Made by a program: the position numbers and the translations under genes | DNA from: [Clostridium] polysaccharolyticum | Lineage (GTDB): Bacteria; Bacillota; Clostridia; Lachnospirales; Lachnospiraceae | Length of the DNA: 64,000 nucleotides | Direction: 5' to 3' | Assembly: GCF_900111595.1 (NCBI RefSeq) | Contig: NZ_FOHN01000004.1 | Span: 124,001-188,000 of the forward strand | Shown here: positions 24,836-34,416 of the stretch, one piece after another | Numbering within the stretch: the first letter of the stretch is position 1 | Layout: every line of letters begins with the position of its first letter | Notes under the pieces: model-generated | Databases searched by the model: none | What the model was told of the DNA's origin: nothing | What the model saw: the letters and a program-made list of their open reading frames with translations, nothing else

Positions 24836-26083
24836 CTAGCGGATTACTAAAGTAACAGGTGACTGGGTGTGAACCATTGCTTCTGAATTGGTGGCAATAT
24901 TATAAAAGGATAAATAAACAATCGCATGGTACGTTCCTTTTGGAAGTTCTGTTCCATCTGGCAGTTTCTTAAGTGGAATGGATGGCAGGGAAAATCCTGG
25001 TGGAATAGAACCGCTTTCGGCAACGATTACCCGGTAGGTGTCTGGATTATAAGCTTTCAGATGATCCAGTTTAGACTGTTCCTTCTTGGTGCGGCCTGTT
25101 TTTCCTAATCTGGCGTTCAGTTCGGAATCGGGAATCTGAAGCTGTATGACAGCATGGTGATTGGATTCGCCAGGATTACGAAAATCAATTCGAGTCATGC
25201 CATTTTTATTGGAAACCAGTTCTGTTGCAAAATCGCAGGATATGCTGTTTTTCCCTGTCTTTGATTTTTTATGATCGATCCGTGTAACACTGGTATCTAC
25301 TGGGATTGGAGGAAAATAATCAGGAGTATTGAGTTTTTTATGGTGAAACAGTATAGCGATAGTTCCAATAACCAGAAGCGAGGCAGCGGAAGAAAGAACG
25401 ACTGGAAGCATTCTGGTTTTTGCAAGAAGTTTCCCTTCGGCATAACAGTTTCGGATCTCTCCTGTATTATAACCTGCAAACATGCCGGTAGCCTGTCTGC
25501 CAAAAACAGATCCCGTTACGTAACAATTGGTTATAGTACTTTCGTTTGCTACGCCTGTAAGCAGTCCTGCTTCCATTTTGCCTTTTACATGGCCAGAAAG
25601 AACAAGATTGGTTATGGCAGCATGAGAAATATAGCCAAATAATCCAGCAGCCACAGGCTCTTTTTGCTGTACGGACAAGTTGTGAATGGCATGGCCGTTT
25701 CCAAGAAAAGTGCCTTGAAATGGAGTTCCTTCGGAAGCACCTATGGGAATCCAGCTGATGCCGGACAGATCGATATCTTCCATAAGGAGGAAAGTGCCAT
25801 TTTGGTAAGTGTTATCTCCAGCGTTTACTTTTTCTCTTAATAAAAGCAGATCTTCTTTGGTATGGATAGAAAGAACGGGATCTTCTGGCTGGGATGGGGA
25901 AAGGATATAATCTTGTTTTGGACATGGGTGATCTATCGGAAAAGAACGTTCTAAGGTTCCTTTGTTTTCGTTACAAAAGGTGGCGGATTTCTTTTTGCAG
26001 GAGACGAATGCATGGCAGTCTGCGATAATGCCTGAATTATAGCCTGCGAAACGACTTGGCATTTGTTTGGATTTGGTGTTCAT
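24836..26083 (-). CDS. GLUG-repeat protein with internal transmembrane segment
   Basis: 415 residues. The N-terminus begins within a GLUG-like motif (FAGYNSGIIADCHAFV). A region with a series of such motifs follows (GLFGYISHAAITNLVLSG, GLLTGVANESTITNCYVTG, GMFAGYNTGEIRNCYAEG, about 145-215). A transmembrane helix (VVLSSAASLLVIGTIAILF, about 225-243) comes next, then a ~165-residue C-terminal domain with a Lys-rich middle. No N-terminal signal peptide is visible, which is unusual for a GLUG protein. AGGAAGGAGC precedes the ATG, so the start is credible. It is downstream of, and probably co-transcribed with, the larger GLUG protein. GLUG domains are associated with surface adhesins; the partner here is unknown. 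Confidence 0.65.
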   Translation of the reverse strand: MNTKSKQMPSRFAGYNSGIIADCHAFVSCKKKSATFCNENKGTLERSFPIDHPCPKQDYILSPSQPEDPVLSIHTKEDLLLLREKVNAGDNTYQNGTFLLMEDIDLSGISWIPIGASEGTPFQGTFLGNGHAIHNLSVQQKEPVAAGLFGYISHAAITNLVLSGHVKGKMEAGLLTGVANESTITNCYVTGSVFGRQATGMFAGYNTGEIRNCYAEGKLLAKTRMLPVVLSSAASLLVIGTIAILFHHKKLNTPDYFPPIPVDTSVTRIDHKKSKTGKNSISCDFATELVSNKNGMTRIDFRNPGESNHHAVIQLQIPDSELNARLGKTGRTKKEQSKLDHLKAYNPDTYRVIVAESGSIPPGFSLPSIPLKKLPDGTELPKGTYHAIVYLSFYNIATNSEAMVHTQSPVTLVIR

Positions 26084-26121
26084 AAAAAATGCTCCTTCCT
26101 ATAGTATTTTTTCTGTCTGTA

Positions 26122-26162
26122 CAAAGTGCCTTCTTCCTTATTTACAGGAGGAAGACACTTTG
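26122..26162 (-). terminator. Hairpin between the two GLUG genes
   Basis: CAAAGTGCCTTCTTCCT pairs with AGGAGGAAGACACTTTG around a 7-base loop. It lies 3' of the large GLUG gene on the minus strand. The T tract is poor, so it may stabilise the 3' end or act only partially. Confidence 0.5.
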
Positions 26163-26243
26163 CCGCACCGTATGGAAATTGCTGTTTTTCACGATTGGTT
26201 TCCAGGCAGGTGCGTATAAAGAGGTTTTATATTAGTAACCCAT

Positions 26244-28796
26244 TTATGGTTCTGGATATCCAGTTGGTTCTAGTGTTGGTGTATCAGAAACGTATGGAAC
26301 TGGCGATCCGCTTGGTTCTGTTGTTGGTGTATCAGAAATGTATGGAACTGGCGATTCGCTTGGTTCTGTTGTCGTAGGTGTTGGTGTTTCGCTTGACATA
26401 TCTGCAGGACTTGTTTCTTCACCAGAAGCGGTGTTTTCTGGTATCTGACTTGGCACAGGTTCTTTTCCCTTTTCTGGGCTAATTGTTAAAATGACTTGTC
26501 CAATCACTTCTTTGTTTGCCTTGTTTATTTTTTCTTCTGGAACTCCACCGATGCAAAGCTGGATGTCATTGGATATAACGGCATTGCCTTGTTTTGCAGA
26601 TAAAGTCAAAGGATCGGTAAATGGCGTTTGTAAAGAAGCATCCTGGAAGGTTCCAAAAAGGTTTTGGTAGTTGGTGCTGTCTTTGGTATTTGGCAAAAAG
26701 CAAAAGAGTGCCTGAATATCCATAGTAGAACGGTTCGTTAAACGGATGATGTCAGATTTACCTGCTTCCGTTGGCTTCCAGACACCGTCAGCATATTTCT
26801 TTGTTTCTGTGTTATATGCACCGGATTTATAAATATATTCCAAAGAACCCCATTCTAAATTGACACTGATTTTATCTGGTTTTGGTGTAGAAGAAGTGGT
26901 TGGCTCAGGAGAATCTGGCAATTCCGAAAACTCTGGAAACTCCATAATACCATATACGTTAAAGTCTTGCTGATCTGTTGAAGTTTCGTTTGGATCAAAT
27001 TCTTTGTCAGCAGATGTATTTAGTTTTAGCACAGCCTGGAAGAGCGTTAAGTATGGCATGCCATCGTTTATGCTATCGGAACGGGTCCAGCTGCTGTAGT
27101 TTGCTGTGGCTTGGTTTACATATTCATTCATATCTGCTACAAAATCATCGGATTGCATATAAGTGGCAGAAGCGGCCTGCACTGTAGGAAAAGAATTATA
27201 ACTTACACCCGTTTTAGAAGCATCTGGAATTATTTCATCTGCTACTATCTGCTGGCAGGATTTGTTCCAGTAACAGCGTTTGAAAGTATTGGTTACATAA
27301 TCAGTATTAGTATCTCCATAGAAATTACCAACAATAGAAGATTTTCCTGCACGGATGGAACAAGAGGCATAGCAGTTTTCTATGATTGAATTACACTTAA
27401 CATAATCTTGACAAGCACTTCCGATAAAACCGCCTACACTACAGGAACTACCTGCTGAAATGTTGCTAGTGGTATATGAGTTATAAACCTTTAAATTACC
27501 ATGATATCCAATAAAACCACCTGCATTACAGTCTTTATCTGCAGTAACGGTTCCAGTAGAGAAGCATTGCGATACCGTTGCATTTACAGAGTATCCAATA
27601 AAACCACCTACATTACAGCATTCACCTGTAGTAACGGTCCCGGTAAAAAAGCATTGGGATATGGTCGCATTTTCACAGTATCCAATTAGTCCACCTATTT
27701 CGCAGTTTCTTGTACCCGTTACAGAGGCAGTAGAATAGCAGTTTTTGATAGAAGCGGTATCGTCTATATATCCAGCTATACCTCCTATTCTGGATTTGTT
27801 TTTACCGTTAATAAAACCAGTAAAGGCACTATCTGTAATGGAAGTTTCAGAATAAACAGAACCGGCAAGACCGCCAACCTTGCTAGATCCAGAAGAGGTG
27901 ATTGCCGTGCTTGAGTTGCAATTGCTTATAACGGTATTGGATCCATTTATATAGCCAATAAGTCCACTAACGTTATGATACAGTGGAACACTAATTGTAC
28001 CGCTTGCAGTACAGTCAGATACAACGGTATTAGATATGTTTATACCGCCAATAAGGCTGCCTATTTGACCTAAAAAAGATGATGAATAGCCGTTGTTTTC
28101 TTTTGTGATGTTCACCATAACATGGCAATGTTCCATTAAAGTACCACTGGTAGCATGGTATCCAGCCAGTCCTCCCACAGCATGGTCGGAATTAGAGCCG
28201 CAATCTGTAATCTGTCCATTGGCACTGCAATTTTTTATGCTTCCTCCCAGCCATTGTGCAGTAAGGCCGCCAACCTGAAGTGCTTTGGAATAGTAAATCA
28301 TGTTGTCAATTGTAAGATTGGACAGATTTCCATGTGTCCGTCCAAACAGCCCCATATACTGGTACGTGCAATAGCTGGAACTGGTTCCCATAAACACATT
28401 TTTTATGACACAGTTTCCACCGTCAAAATTGCCACAAAATACATTGGTTAATCCTATCGGATACCAGTAATGGCTTGCCAGATCAAGGCTTTTGGCTGTA
28501 ACAGTTATGTATTTGTTCTCAAAGAAAACATTTGATACATTAGAATAATAAGACAGTCCTGCCAGATCCTTGACGGTTCTGATTTCATAGGGATTATCCT
28601 TGGTTCCCTGGTTTCCATATACATCCAGACTGGTAGAGACATTAAACCAGAATTTGGTATAATTTCCTGGATCAATCCAGCATCCAGATGTTGCAATATC
28701 CTGTGCCTGAATAAGTGGCAGTTTTGATACATTCCCCATAGACATGGTAAGTACCAGACATAAAACAAATGAAAAAATCCGCTGTTTCAATTTCAT
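26244..28796 (-). CDS. Large secreted GLUG-repeat surface protein
   Basis: 850 residues from the ATG at 28796, chosen because TAAGGAGG sits 6 bases upstream; an upstream in-frame ATG at 28844 has no such site. A signal peptide (MKLKQRIFSFVLCLVLTMSM) is followed by about ten GLUG-type repeats (for example VGGLAGYHATSGTLMEHCHV, IGGIAGYIDDTASIKNCYS, VGGFIGYSVNATVSQCFSTG) spanning about 130-500. A beta-rich C-terminal domain follows (about 620-780). The tail is Thr/Pro/Ser/Glu-rich with three repeats of the type EPSGSPVPYVSDTPT. It lacks LPxTG, a dockerin or SLH domains, so attachment is unclear. A role in surface adhesion, perhaps to plant fibre given its place between two cellulase genes, is inferred. 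Confidence 0.75.
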   Translation of the reverse strand: MKLKQRIFSFVLCLVLTMSMGNVSKLPLIQAQDIATSGCWIDPGNYTKFWFNVSTSLDVYGNQGTKDNPYEIRTVKDLAGLSYYSNVSNVFFENKYITVTAKSLDLASHYWYPIGLTNVFCGNFDGGNCVIKNVFMGTSSSYCTYQYMGLFGRTHGNLSNLTIDNMIYYSKALQVGGLTAQWLGGSIKNCSANGQITDCGSNSDHAVGGLAGYHATSGTLMEHCHVMVNITKENNGYSSSFLGQIGSLIGGINISNTVVSDCTASGTISVPLYHNVSGLIGYINGSNTVISNCNSSTAITSSGSSKVGGLAGSVYSETSITDSAFTGFINGKNKSRIGGIAGYIDDTASIKNCYSTASVTGTRNCEIGGLIGYCENATISQCFFTGTVTTGECCNVGGFIGYSVNATVSQCFSTGTVTADKDCNAGGFIGYHGNLKVYNSYTTSNISAGSSCSVGGFIGSACQDYVKCNSIIENCYASCSIRAGKSSIVGNFYGDTNTDYVTNTFKRCYWNKSCQQIVADEIIPDASKTGVSYNSFPTVQAASATYMQSDDFVADMNEYVNQATANYSSWTRSDSINDGMPYLTLFQAVLKLNTSADKEFDPNETSTDQQDFNVYGIMEFPEFSELPDSPEPTTSSTPKPDKISVNLEWGSLEYIYKSGAYNTETKKYADGVWKPTEAGKSDIIRLTNRSTMDIQALFCFLPNTKDSTNYQNLFGTFQDASLQTPFTDPLTLSAKQGNAVISNDIQLCIGGVPEEKINKANKEVIGQVILTISPEKGKEPVPSQIPENTASGEETSPADMSSETPTPTTTEPSESPVPYISDTPTTEPSGSPVPYVSDTPTLEPTGYPEP

Positions 28797-29028
28797 AATA
28801 TTCCTCCTTAATAAGTAAATTTTTGTGTAAAGCATGCAATACAAAAGTAGTATAGCAGAATAATGCGTGTAAATATATGGCTAATAAATACTATATAAAC
28901 CATATAAAAAAGTTTGATATACTAAAAGATTAGGGATATTTTTCTGAATACCTCTAAAATATACAGGTGTTTATGCCATAGATAAGAAAAACGGTGACAC
29001 AATAAGCTGTTTTAACCTGCCATTTACT

Positions 29029-29066
29029 CAAGATATCTTGCCCATAAAATGGAAAGGCTTTATAAT
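29029..29066 (+). promoter_or_regulatory. Promoter with palindromic operator, GH9 cellulase 2
   Basis: TTGCCC (29038-29043), a 17-bp spacer and TATAAT (29061-29066) form the promoter. The perfect 12-bp palindrome CAAGATATCTTG (29029-29040) overlaps its -35 box. This is the same arrangement as upstream of GH9 cellulase 1 (5773-5811). Confidence 0.7.
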
Positions 29067-29155
29067 AAACTGGTGTGTTCCCTGTAAAAGCTGTTTTTTA
29101 CTAGGAGGACATAACACCAGTAATGAGTATTAAAATTTTTAGAGGAGGAATCTGT

Positions 29156-32056
29156 ATGAAACATCGATGGTTAAAAAGGGGATTAGCCACAATGATGGCA
29201 CTTACAATGGCGGTGGTCATTGCACCAATGCCAAATCAGAGCATTTCTGTCAAGGCAGTACAAGGACAGACAGAGGAGAACAAAGATACTGGTTATAACT
29301 ACGCAAAAGCATTTCAGTTATCTATGTATTTTTACGATGCTAACATGTGTGGTCCACAGGACGGACGCTTGGATTATCGTTATGAATGCCACATGGAGGA
29401 TGCAAAAGTACCTTTGATTCCAAAGGATACAGAGCTTCATGGAACCAATCTGTCACAGTCTTTTATTGACGAACACAAAGATGTATTAGATCCAGATGGA
29501 GATGGATGTATCGATGTAAGCGGTGGATTCCATGATGCTGGGGATCACGTAAAATTTGGTCTTCCACAGAGTTATTCTGGTTCCACATTAGGATGGGGAT
29601 ACTATGAGTTCAGGGATTCCTATGTAAAAGTAGGAGAACAGAAACACATAGAAGATATTTTAAAGCATTTTAATGATTATTTTATGCGTTGTACATTTCG
29701 TGATGCGGATGGAAAAGTAGTAGCATTCTGCTATCAGGTTGGGGATGGTGCCGCCGATCATACCTACTGGGGCTGTCCGGAATTCCAGACAACGCCAAGG
29801 CCTGTCTGGCTTGCAACAAGTGAAACACCAGCAGCGGATCAATGTGCAGGTGCCGCCGCATCTCTTGCAGTCAATTATTTAAACTTTAAAGACACAGAGC
29901 CAGAATACGCAGAGAAATGCTTAGACACAGCCAAAGCATTATATGAATTTGCCAAAGAAAACAGAGGATGTGGTTTCTCAGGTGGGTTCTATGATTCAGG
30001 CTATGATGATGACGAACTGTCCTGGGCAGCAGTCTGGCTAAATATCGCAACAAATGACAAGCATTATATCACAGACATTTATGATGTTGATGATTCAGGA
30101 CACTTTACAGGATTCATAAGCAAAATTATCAAAACTAGAAATGACATCTGGCAGAACATGTGGGTGCATTCCTGGGATACGGTATGGGGCGGTGTATTTG
30201 CAAAATTAGCTCCTATTACAGACGATCCAATGATCTGGAACTTCTTCCGCTGGAATATCGAATATTTTTCAGGAGTAGAGCATGAAGATCACAATGGCGG
30301 GTATCTTACGGAAACACCAGGCGGATTTCGTGTCTTAACTACATGGGGATCCTGCCGTTACAATACTGCTGCTCAGTTATGTGCACAAGTCTACAATAAG
30401 TACAAAGCAAAACAGGAATTTGTTGACTGGTCCAAATCCCAGATGGATTACATATTAGGGGACAACCCAATGAACACTTGCTACGAAGTAGGCTATGCAG
30501 AGAATTCTACAAAGAACCCTCACCACAGAGCTTCTCATGGTTCTACAACCAATGATATGAAAGATCCGGTGAATCCACACCATATTTTATGGGGAGCGTT
30601 AGCAGGAGGTCCAAATGCTTCGGATGATTACCATGACGATCGGACAGACTATGTGTTTAACGAAGTGGCAATTGATTACAATGCAGCATTTGTAGGTGCA
30701 TTAGCAGCACTCTATGCGGAATATGGAGAAGGCCAGGAACCTATGGAATCCATTCCACAGGAAAAAGATACCAATGCATTTTATATAGAAGGAGCACAGG
30801 AGCAGGATAATGACCAGCGTTCACAAGTATCTATCCGTATTCACAATGACGTAGCATGTCCTCCAAGAAGGCTTTCTGGAATAAGTGTTCGTTATTTCTT
30901 TAATATAGCAGAGTTATTACATGCCCATCAGTCTATCAAAGATGTAAGTGCCGCTATTTTATACGATGAAGCATTCATTGCAGATGGTGTTGCTTCCTCT
31001 ATTAGCAAACCAGTTGCATGGGATGAAGAAAATGGAATTTATTATGTGGAAATCACCTGGAACGCTGCGTTCCATGGAAAACGTGACATGATGTTTACGC
31101 TTGTAGCAGGACAGGATTCTGAGTGGAAGAGCAATTGGGATGCATCGAACGATTATAGCCATGAAGACCTTGCAGGAAAAGAATACACTTCTACATCCAA
31201 GATTCCGATGTATTACGATGGAAAACGTGTATACGGTGACGAGCCAGGCAATGGAGTCGTAAAACCTAGGGTAAATGCCAGTGTAGAAGGCATTGCAGAG
31301 GGAAAAGAAATCAATTTCACCAATGGAATCCAGCCAATTACCTTAAAAGCCGATGTGAAAAATGGAGATACCGTATCTAGTGTGGAATTTTATGTAAATG
31401 AGGAAAAAGCTGGTGTCGATACAACAGCTCCTTATTCGGTAGCATACATGCCAGAACAGACAAAGGATGAGGAGACAAAAGACCTTGTAGTAACAGCAAA
31501 AGCGGTAACTTTTGATGGAATAGAAGTTGCAAGCAAACCATACACCATTACAGCAAGATTTAAAGAAAAAGCAGTTCCTGTAAAACCACCGATTGATCCA
31601 GACAATGCAGTAAGCCTTGTAATGCGTGTAGATGGCAAAGGAGCGAACACAGAAACAACCATCCAGAGAAAATACGTCATTGAAAATACAGGAACAAAGC
31701 CAGTTGATTTATCTAAAGTAACTGTTCGCTATTACTTCACAAAAGATTCAAAAGCAGAGCAGAGATTTTATTGTGATGCAGCAGGTATGCAGTTAGATGG
31801 AGATCCTTGGTATTACCGTGCAGCAGAATGTGTTGAGGCTGATTTCGTTACGATTAGAGGGGATGAATGCTACATGGAAATGTCCTTCAAAGACTTAGAA
31901 TATGAATTACAGCCAGGAAAAAACATTGCTTTAGACACCCGGTTTGCCAATGCAAACTGGGGCAATATGGATCAGTCAAATGATTATTCCTTTGCTGGTG
32001 GAGATACCATTGTTATGATGTATGATGGTGATGTGATTCAGGGAATGGAACCTTGA
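29156..32056 (+). CDS. Secreted GH9 endoglucanase, GH9-CBM3c-Ig-CBM3
   Basis: 966 residues from the ATG at 29156, preceded by AGAGGAGG. Signal peptide MKHRWLKRGLATMMALTMAV. The GH9 domain (about 45-540) has GGFHDAGDHVKFGLP (D127/D130 as catalytic base), NPHHRASHG, and NEVAIDYNA with the proton-donor Glu at about 503. A CBM3c-like module (about 550-695), one Ig-like domain (about 705-800) and a C-terminal CBM3 (about 815-966) follow. It is a close paralogue of the gene at 5919 but lacks that protein's second Ig domain. The gene ends in EP-stop without the GRS extension seen in the IS-disrupted copy. It lacks a dockerin, so it acts as a free cellulase. Both genes share an operator. Confidence 0.92.
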   Translation: MKHRWLKRGLATMMALTMAVVIAPMPNQSISVKAVQGQTEENKDTGYNYAKAFQLSMYFYDANMCGPQDGRLDYRYECHMEDAKVPLIPKDTELHGTNLSQSFIDEHKDVLDPDGDGCIDVSGGFHDAGDHVKFGLPQSYSGSTLGWGYYEFRDSYVKVGEQKHIEDILKHFNDYFMRCTFRDADGKVVAFCYQVGDGAADHTYWGCPEFQTTPRPVWLATSETPAADQCAGAAASLAVNYLNFKDTEPEYAEKCLDTAKALYEFAKENRGCGFSGGFYDSGYDDDELSWAAVWLNIATNDKHYITDIYDVDDSGHFTGFISKIIKTRNDIWQNMWVHSWDTVWGGVFAKLAPITDDPMIWNFFRWNIEYFSGVEHEDHNGGYLTETPGGFRVLTTWGSCRYNTAAQLCAQVYNKYKAKQEFVDWSKSQMDYILGDNPMNTCYEVGYAENSTKNPHHRASHGSTTNDMKDPVNPHHILWGALAGGPNASDDYHDDRTDYVFNEVAIDYNAAFVGALAALYAEYGEGQEPMESIPQEKDTNAFYIEGAQEQDNDQRSQVSIRIHNDVACPPRRLSGISVRYFFNIAELLHAHQSIKDVSAAILYDEAFIADGVASSISKPVAWDEENGIYYVEITWNAAFHGKRDMMFTLVAGQDSEWKSNWDASNDYSHEDLAGKEYTSTSKIPMYYDGKRVYGDEPGNGVVKPRVNASVEGIAEGKEINFTNGIQPITLKADVKNGDTVSSVEFYVNEEKAGVDTTAPYSVAYMPEQTKDEETKDLVVTAKAVTFDGIEVASKPYTITARFKEKAVPVKPPIDPDNAVSLVMRVDGKGANTETTIQRKYVIENTGTKPVDLSKVTVRYYFTKDSKAEQRFYCDAAGMQLDGDPWYYRAAECVEADFVTIRGDECYMEMSFKDLEYELQPGKNIALDTRFANANWGNMDQSNDYSFAGGDTIVMMYDGDVIQGMEP

Positions 32057-32192
32057 TAGCGACTGGACAGAAATGAAAGAATTTGGGAAAGATGAAGTGG
32101 AAATTCTGCTTCGTCTTTCCCTTTCTGCACCATCTAGCGAGAGAAAGTTTAGCTGGAGTAATCATTCATAGTAATGTAATATTTGAGGCAGC

Positions 32193-32659
32193 TTGCCACA
32201 AGAAAGGAATACAGAAGTGATAAACTATTTTATCCGTTCGCTGTTTCGGTATTTTGTTCAATATCAGGGACATGTTATGGGAGTGAAAATGCAGGCACAG
32301 ATGAGACGGGATATGTTTGAACATATAGAAAAGCTTCCTTATAGCTTTTTCGATAAGAACGATACAGGAAAGATTATGTCCCGAATGACCAATGATTTAA
32401 TAGATATCAGTGAGTTTGCACATCATGGACCAGAAAACCTGATTATTAGCGGAGTTTCCGTACTGGTTGCATTTATATATCTGGGAACAATTAACTGTCT
32501 ACAGTAAAAGACGCAGATGAGATAGCTGTTATTTCGGAAGGCCAGGTTTGTGAGCAAGGGAATCATGAAGAACTGCTGGCGTTAAATGGCATATATTCTA
32601 AGCTGTATAGCCAGCAATTGCATTTGATAAGCTGGAGAATAAGATACAAATTTATTTGA
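32193..32659 (+). pseudogene. ABC exporter (fused membrane/ATPase type), large internal deletion
   Basis: The first part (to about 32490) encodes a piece of an ABC exporter membrane domain (GHVMGVKMQAQMRRDMFEHI, FDKNDTGKIMSRMTNDLIDI, EFAHHGPENL). It then joins, in a different frame, to the very end of the ATPase domain ([40 protein letters not shown], 32495 on). The rest of the membrane domain and Walker A, signature and Walker B are missing, about 400 residues. The N-terminal end is also truncated. Non-functional. Confidence 0.8.
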
Positions 32660-32781
32660 TTCCGTGTAAAGCAAAAAAGCAAATATTAAATGAATTGGAT
32701 AAATTTTCTATAAATAGAGCAACATTATTTCCAGAAATAGAGGAGGTTGCAAATTATATAAGAGAGAAGTATTTTGAATAA
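32623..32781 (+). pseudogene. C-terminal fragment of an FRG-domain-like protein
   Basis: An open stretch without a start reads [20 protein letters not shown], then FSINRATLFPEIEEVANYIR and EKYFE-stop. The GINRATLFPE-like segment and the ending are what I would expect at the C-terminus of FRG-domain proteins. Only ~52 residues survive, fused out of frame to the ABC exporter remnant. Confidence 0.5.
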
Positions 32782-32845
32782 AATGTTTATAATATAAAGA
32801 TTATAAAAAACACATTAAAAGGATATTTTCTAAAAGAATTACTTT

Positions 32846-32875
32846 TTGCCAATGCAATGCCGCTCATGGTATACT
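32846..32875 (+). promoter_or_regulatory. Promoter of the Wadjet operon
   Basis: TTGCCA (32846-32851), an 18-bp spacer and TATACT (32870-32875) lie 45 bp before the first Wadjet gene. An AGGAGGA ribosome binding site follows. Confidence 0.6.
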
Positions 32876-32919
32876 AATCTAAGAACAAATTCATTCCACC
32901 TCAGGAGGACATTCAAATC

Positions 32920-34416
32920 ATGCATTTATCAGACAAAACAACCAAACAGGTAACCGAAACCAAATATCTTGCAACCGATAATACTGACCGTTACCGCACG
33001 ATCATGCGTTATTTCTACGAACAGTATGAAAAACTTCAGTATTGGCTTTACCAGACCGATATTTACGAAGAACTCATGACCTTAGAATACTTCCATCGAA
33101 AAAAATACACCGAGGAACAATGCCAGCAGGATTTAACTCAGTTGTGTGAATGGAAAAACCTATATGCCGTACAGGATACCAAAAAAGTGCTATCCATCGA
33201 CGCATTTAAAAATAGAAAATACCGATATCAGCTCTCAGAATACTCTGTGGAAATCGAACGAATGCTTATTCGTCTGGAAAATCTTTCAATAGAAGGAGCA
33301 TCTCTTGAACCTTCCCTAGTGGAACGAATCCGCAACGAGATTGTGAAAATCACAGAAATGGAACACGCTTCCAATGAAAAAGCCAGTAGCTGGTGGAAGA
33401 GCCTGAATGATGATTTTATCAAACTCAATCGCAATTATCAGGATTATATCAGAGAATTAAATAGTTTAAAAGCAGAAGAAATGATGAAGACAAGGCAGTT
33501 TCTTATCTTCAAGGACAAGTTTCTGGAATATCTGCGCCAATTTGTCAAAAGCCTGCAATATCACAGTGGACCTATTGAAGGATGTCTTCGTAAAGTAAAT
33601 CAGGAACAGTGTAATCATATATTACATAAAGTTTTGGAACATGAAAAAACAATTCCACGTACCAATGGAGATTTAGACGAAGTATTATTTATGGAAAATG
33701 CTGTTGGCAGATGGAATAATATTTACAGATGGTTTGTTGCGGCAGATGGAAAAGAACCAGAATCCAGTAAAGTATTTGAGATGACCAATGAAATGATACG
33801 AAAGATTACCAGATATGCAACCCAGTTAAGCAGTCTTGGACATGGTGGGGCAAGCCGTAAAGAAGAATATCTGAAAGTCTTATCGGATTTTCATGGACAA
33901 GCTTCCATAGCGGACTGCCATAAGTTAGCGGCGTGTGTGTTTGGAGTGGAAAAAACATTTCATTTAAAAGGGGATTTTAAAAGGGATACGGAAAGCATTA
34001 ATAGTGGTGTGTATGAGGAAAGTCCTACGGAATTTATCATTGCGCCAAGAATCCGGACATACCGGCAGAAGGCGGAGCGAAGTGGCATTGCAGAGAGGGC
34101 TGCACTGAAAGAGGAAATGAAGCGGAAGACGCTTGAAAAAGTGGAGCGGGAGAAAAAGCTGCTGCAAGGATATATTAAGGAACAGGTTTTGGATTTTGCC
34201 ACTTTGCCGATAATCGAACCGGAAGTGCGAGACACTTTTCTGGTCTGGCTCTCCAAGGCTTTGGAGAACAAAAGCCGTGTAGCCAAAACGGAAGATGGCA
34301 AGAGGTATCGGGTTATTGGTGGAGAAGCAGGGGAACGGTGCAAAGTAAAGTGCACTGACGGAGTATTTGAGATGCCGTCCTACCGGATCATTTTTGAAGA
34401 GGAGGGACAGTCATGA
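32920..34416 (+). CDS. jetA: Wadjet type I protein JetA (DUF2397/TIGR02677)
   Basis: 498 residues, soluble and mostly helical, matching the DUF2397 family by its start (YLATDNTDRYRTIMRYFYEQ), its length and its gene order. In Wadjet, JetA is the kleisin-like subunit that bridges the JetC ATPase heads and recruits JetB. A Lys/Glu-rich helical section (about 380-430) precedes the C-terminal winged-helix-like end (KRYRVIGGEAGERCKVKCTD). AGGAGGA lies 9 bases before the ATG. It overlaps jetB by 4 bp (ATGA). All four jet genes are present, intact and in canonical order, so the system is probably functional against plasmids. Confidence 0.88.
   Translation: MHLSDKTTKQVTETKYLATDNTDRYRTIMRYFYEQYEKLQYWLYQTDIYEELMTLEYFHRKKYTEEQCQQDLTQLCEWKNLYAVQDTKKVLSIDAFKNRKYRYQLSEYSVEIERMLIRLENLSIEGASLEPSLVERIRNEIVKITEMEHASNEKASSWWKSLNDDFIKLNRNYQDYIRELNSLKAEEMMKTRQFLIFKDKFLEYLRQFVKSLQYHSGPIEGCLRKVNQEQCNHILHKVLEHEKTIPRTNGDLDEVLFMENAVGRWNNIYRWFVAADGKEPESSKVFEMTNEMIRKITRYATQLSSLGHGGASRKEEYLKVLSDFHGQASIADCHKLAACVFGVEKTFHLKGDFKRDTESINSGVYEESPTEFIIAPRIRTYRQKAERSGIAERAALKEEMKRKTLEKVEREKKLLQGYIKEQVLDFATLPIIEPEVRDTFLVWLSKALENKSRVAKTEDGKRYRVIGGEAGERCKVKCTDGVFEMPSYRIIFEEEGQS

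Noticed and set aside
26126-28451. Plus-strand ORFs opposite the large GLUG gene
   Set aside because: They mirror the Gly/Thr/Ser repeats on the other strand, and none has a ribosome binding site.
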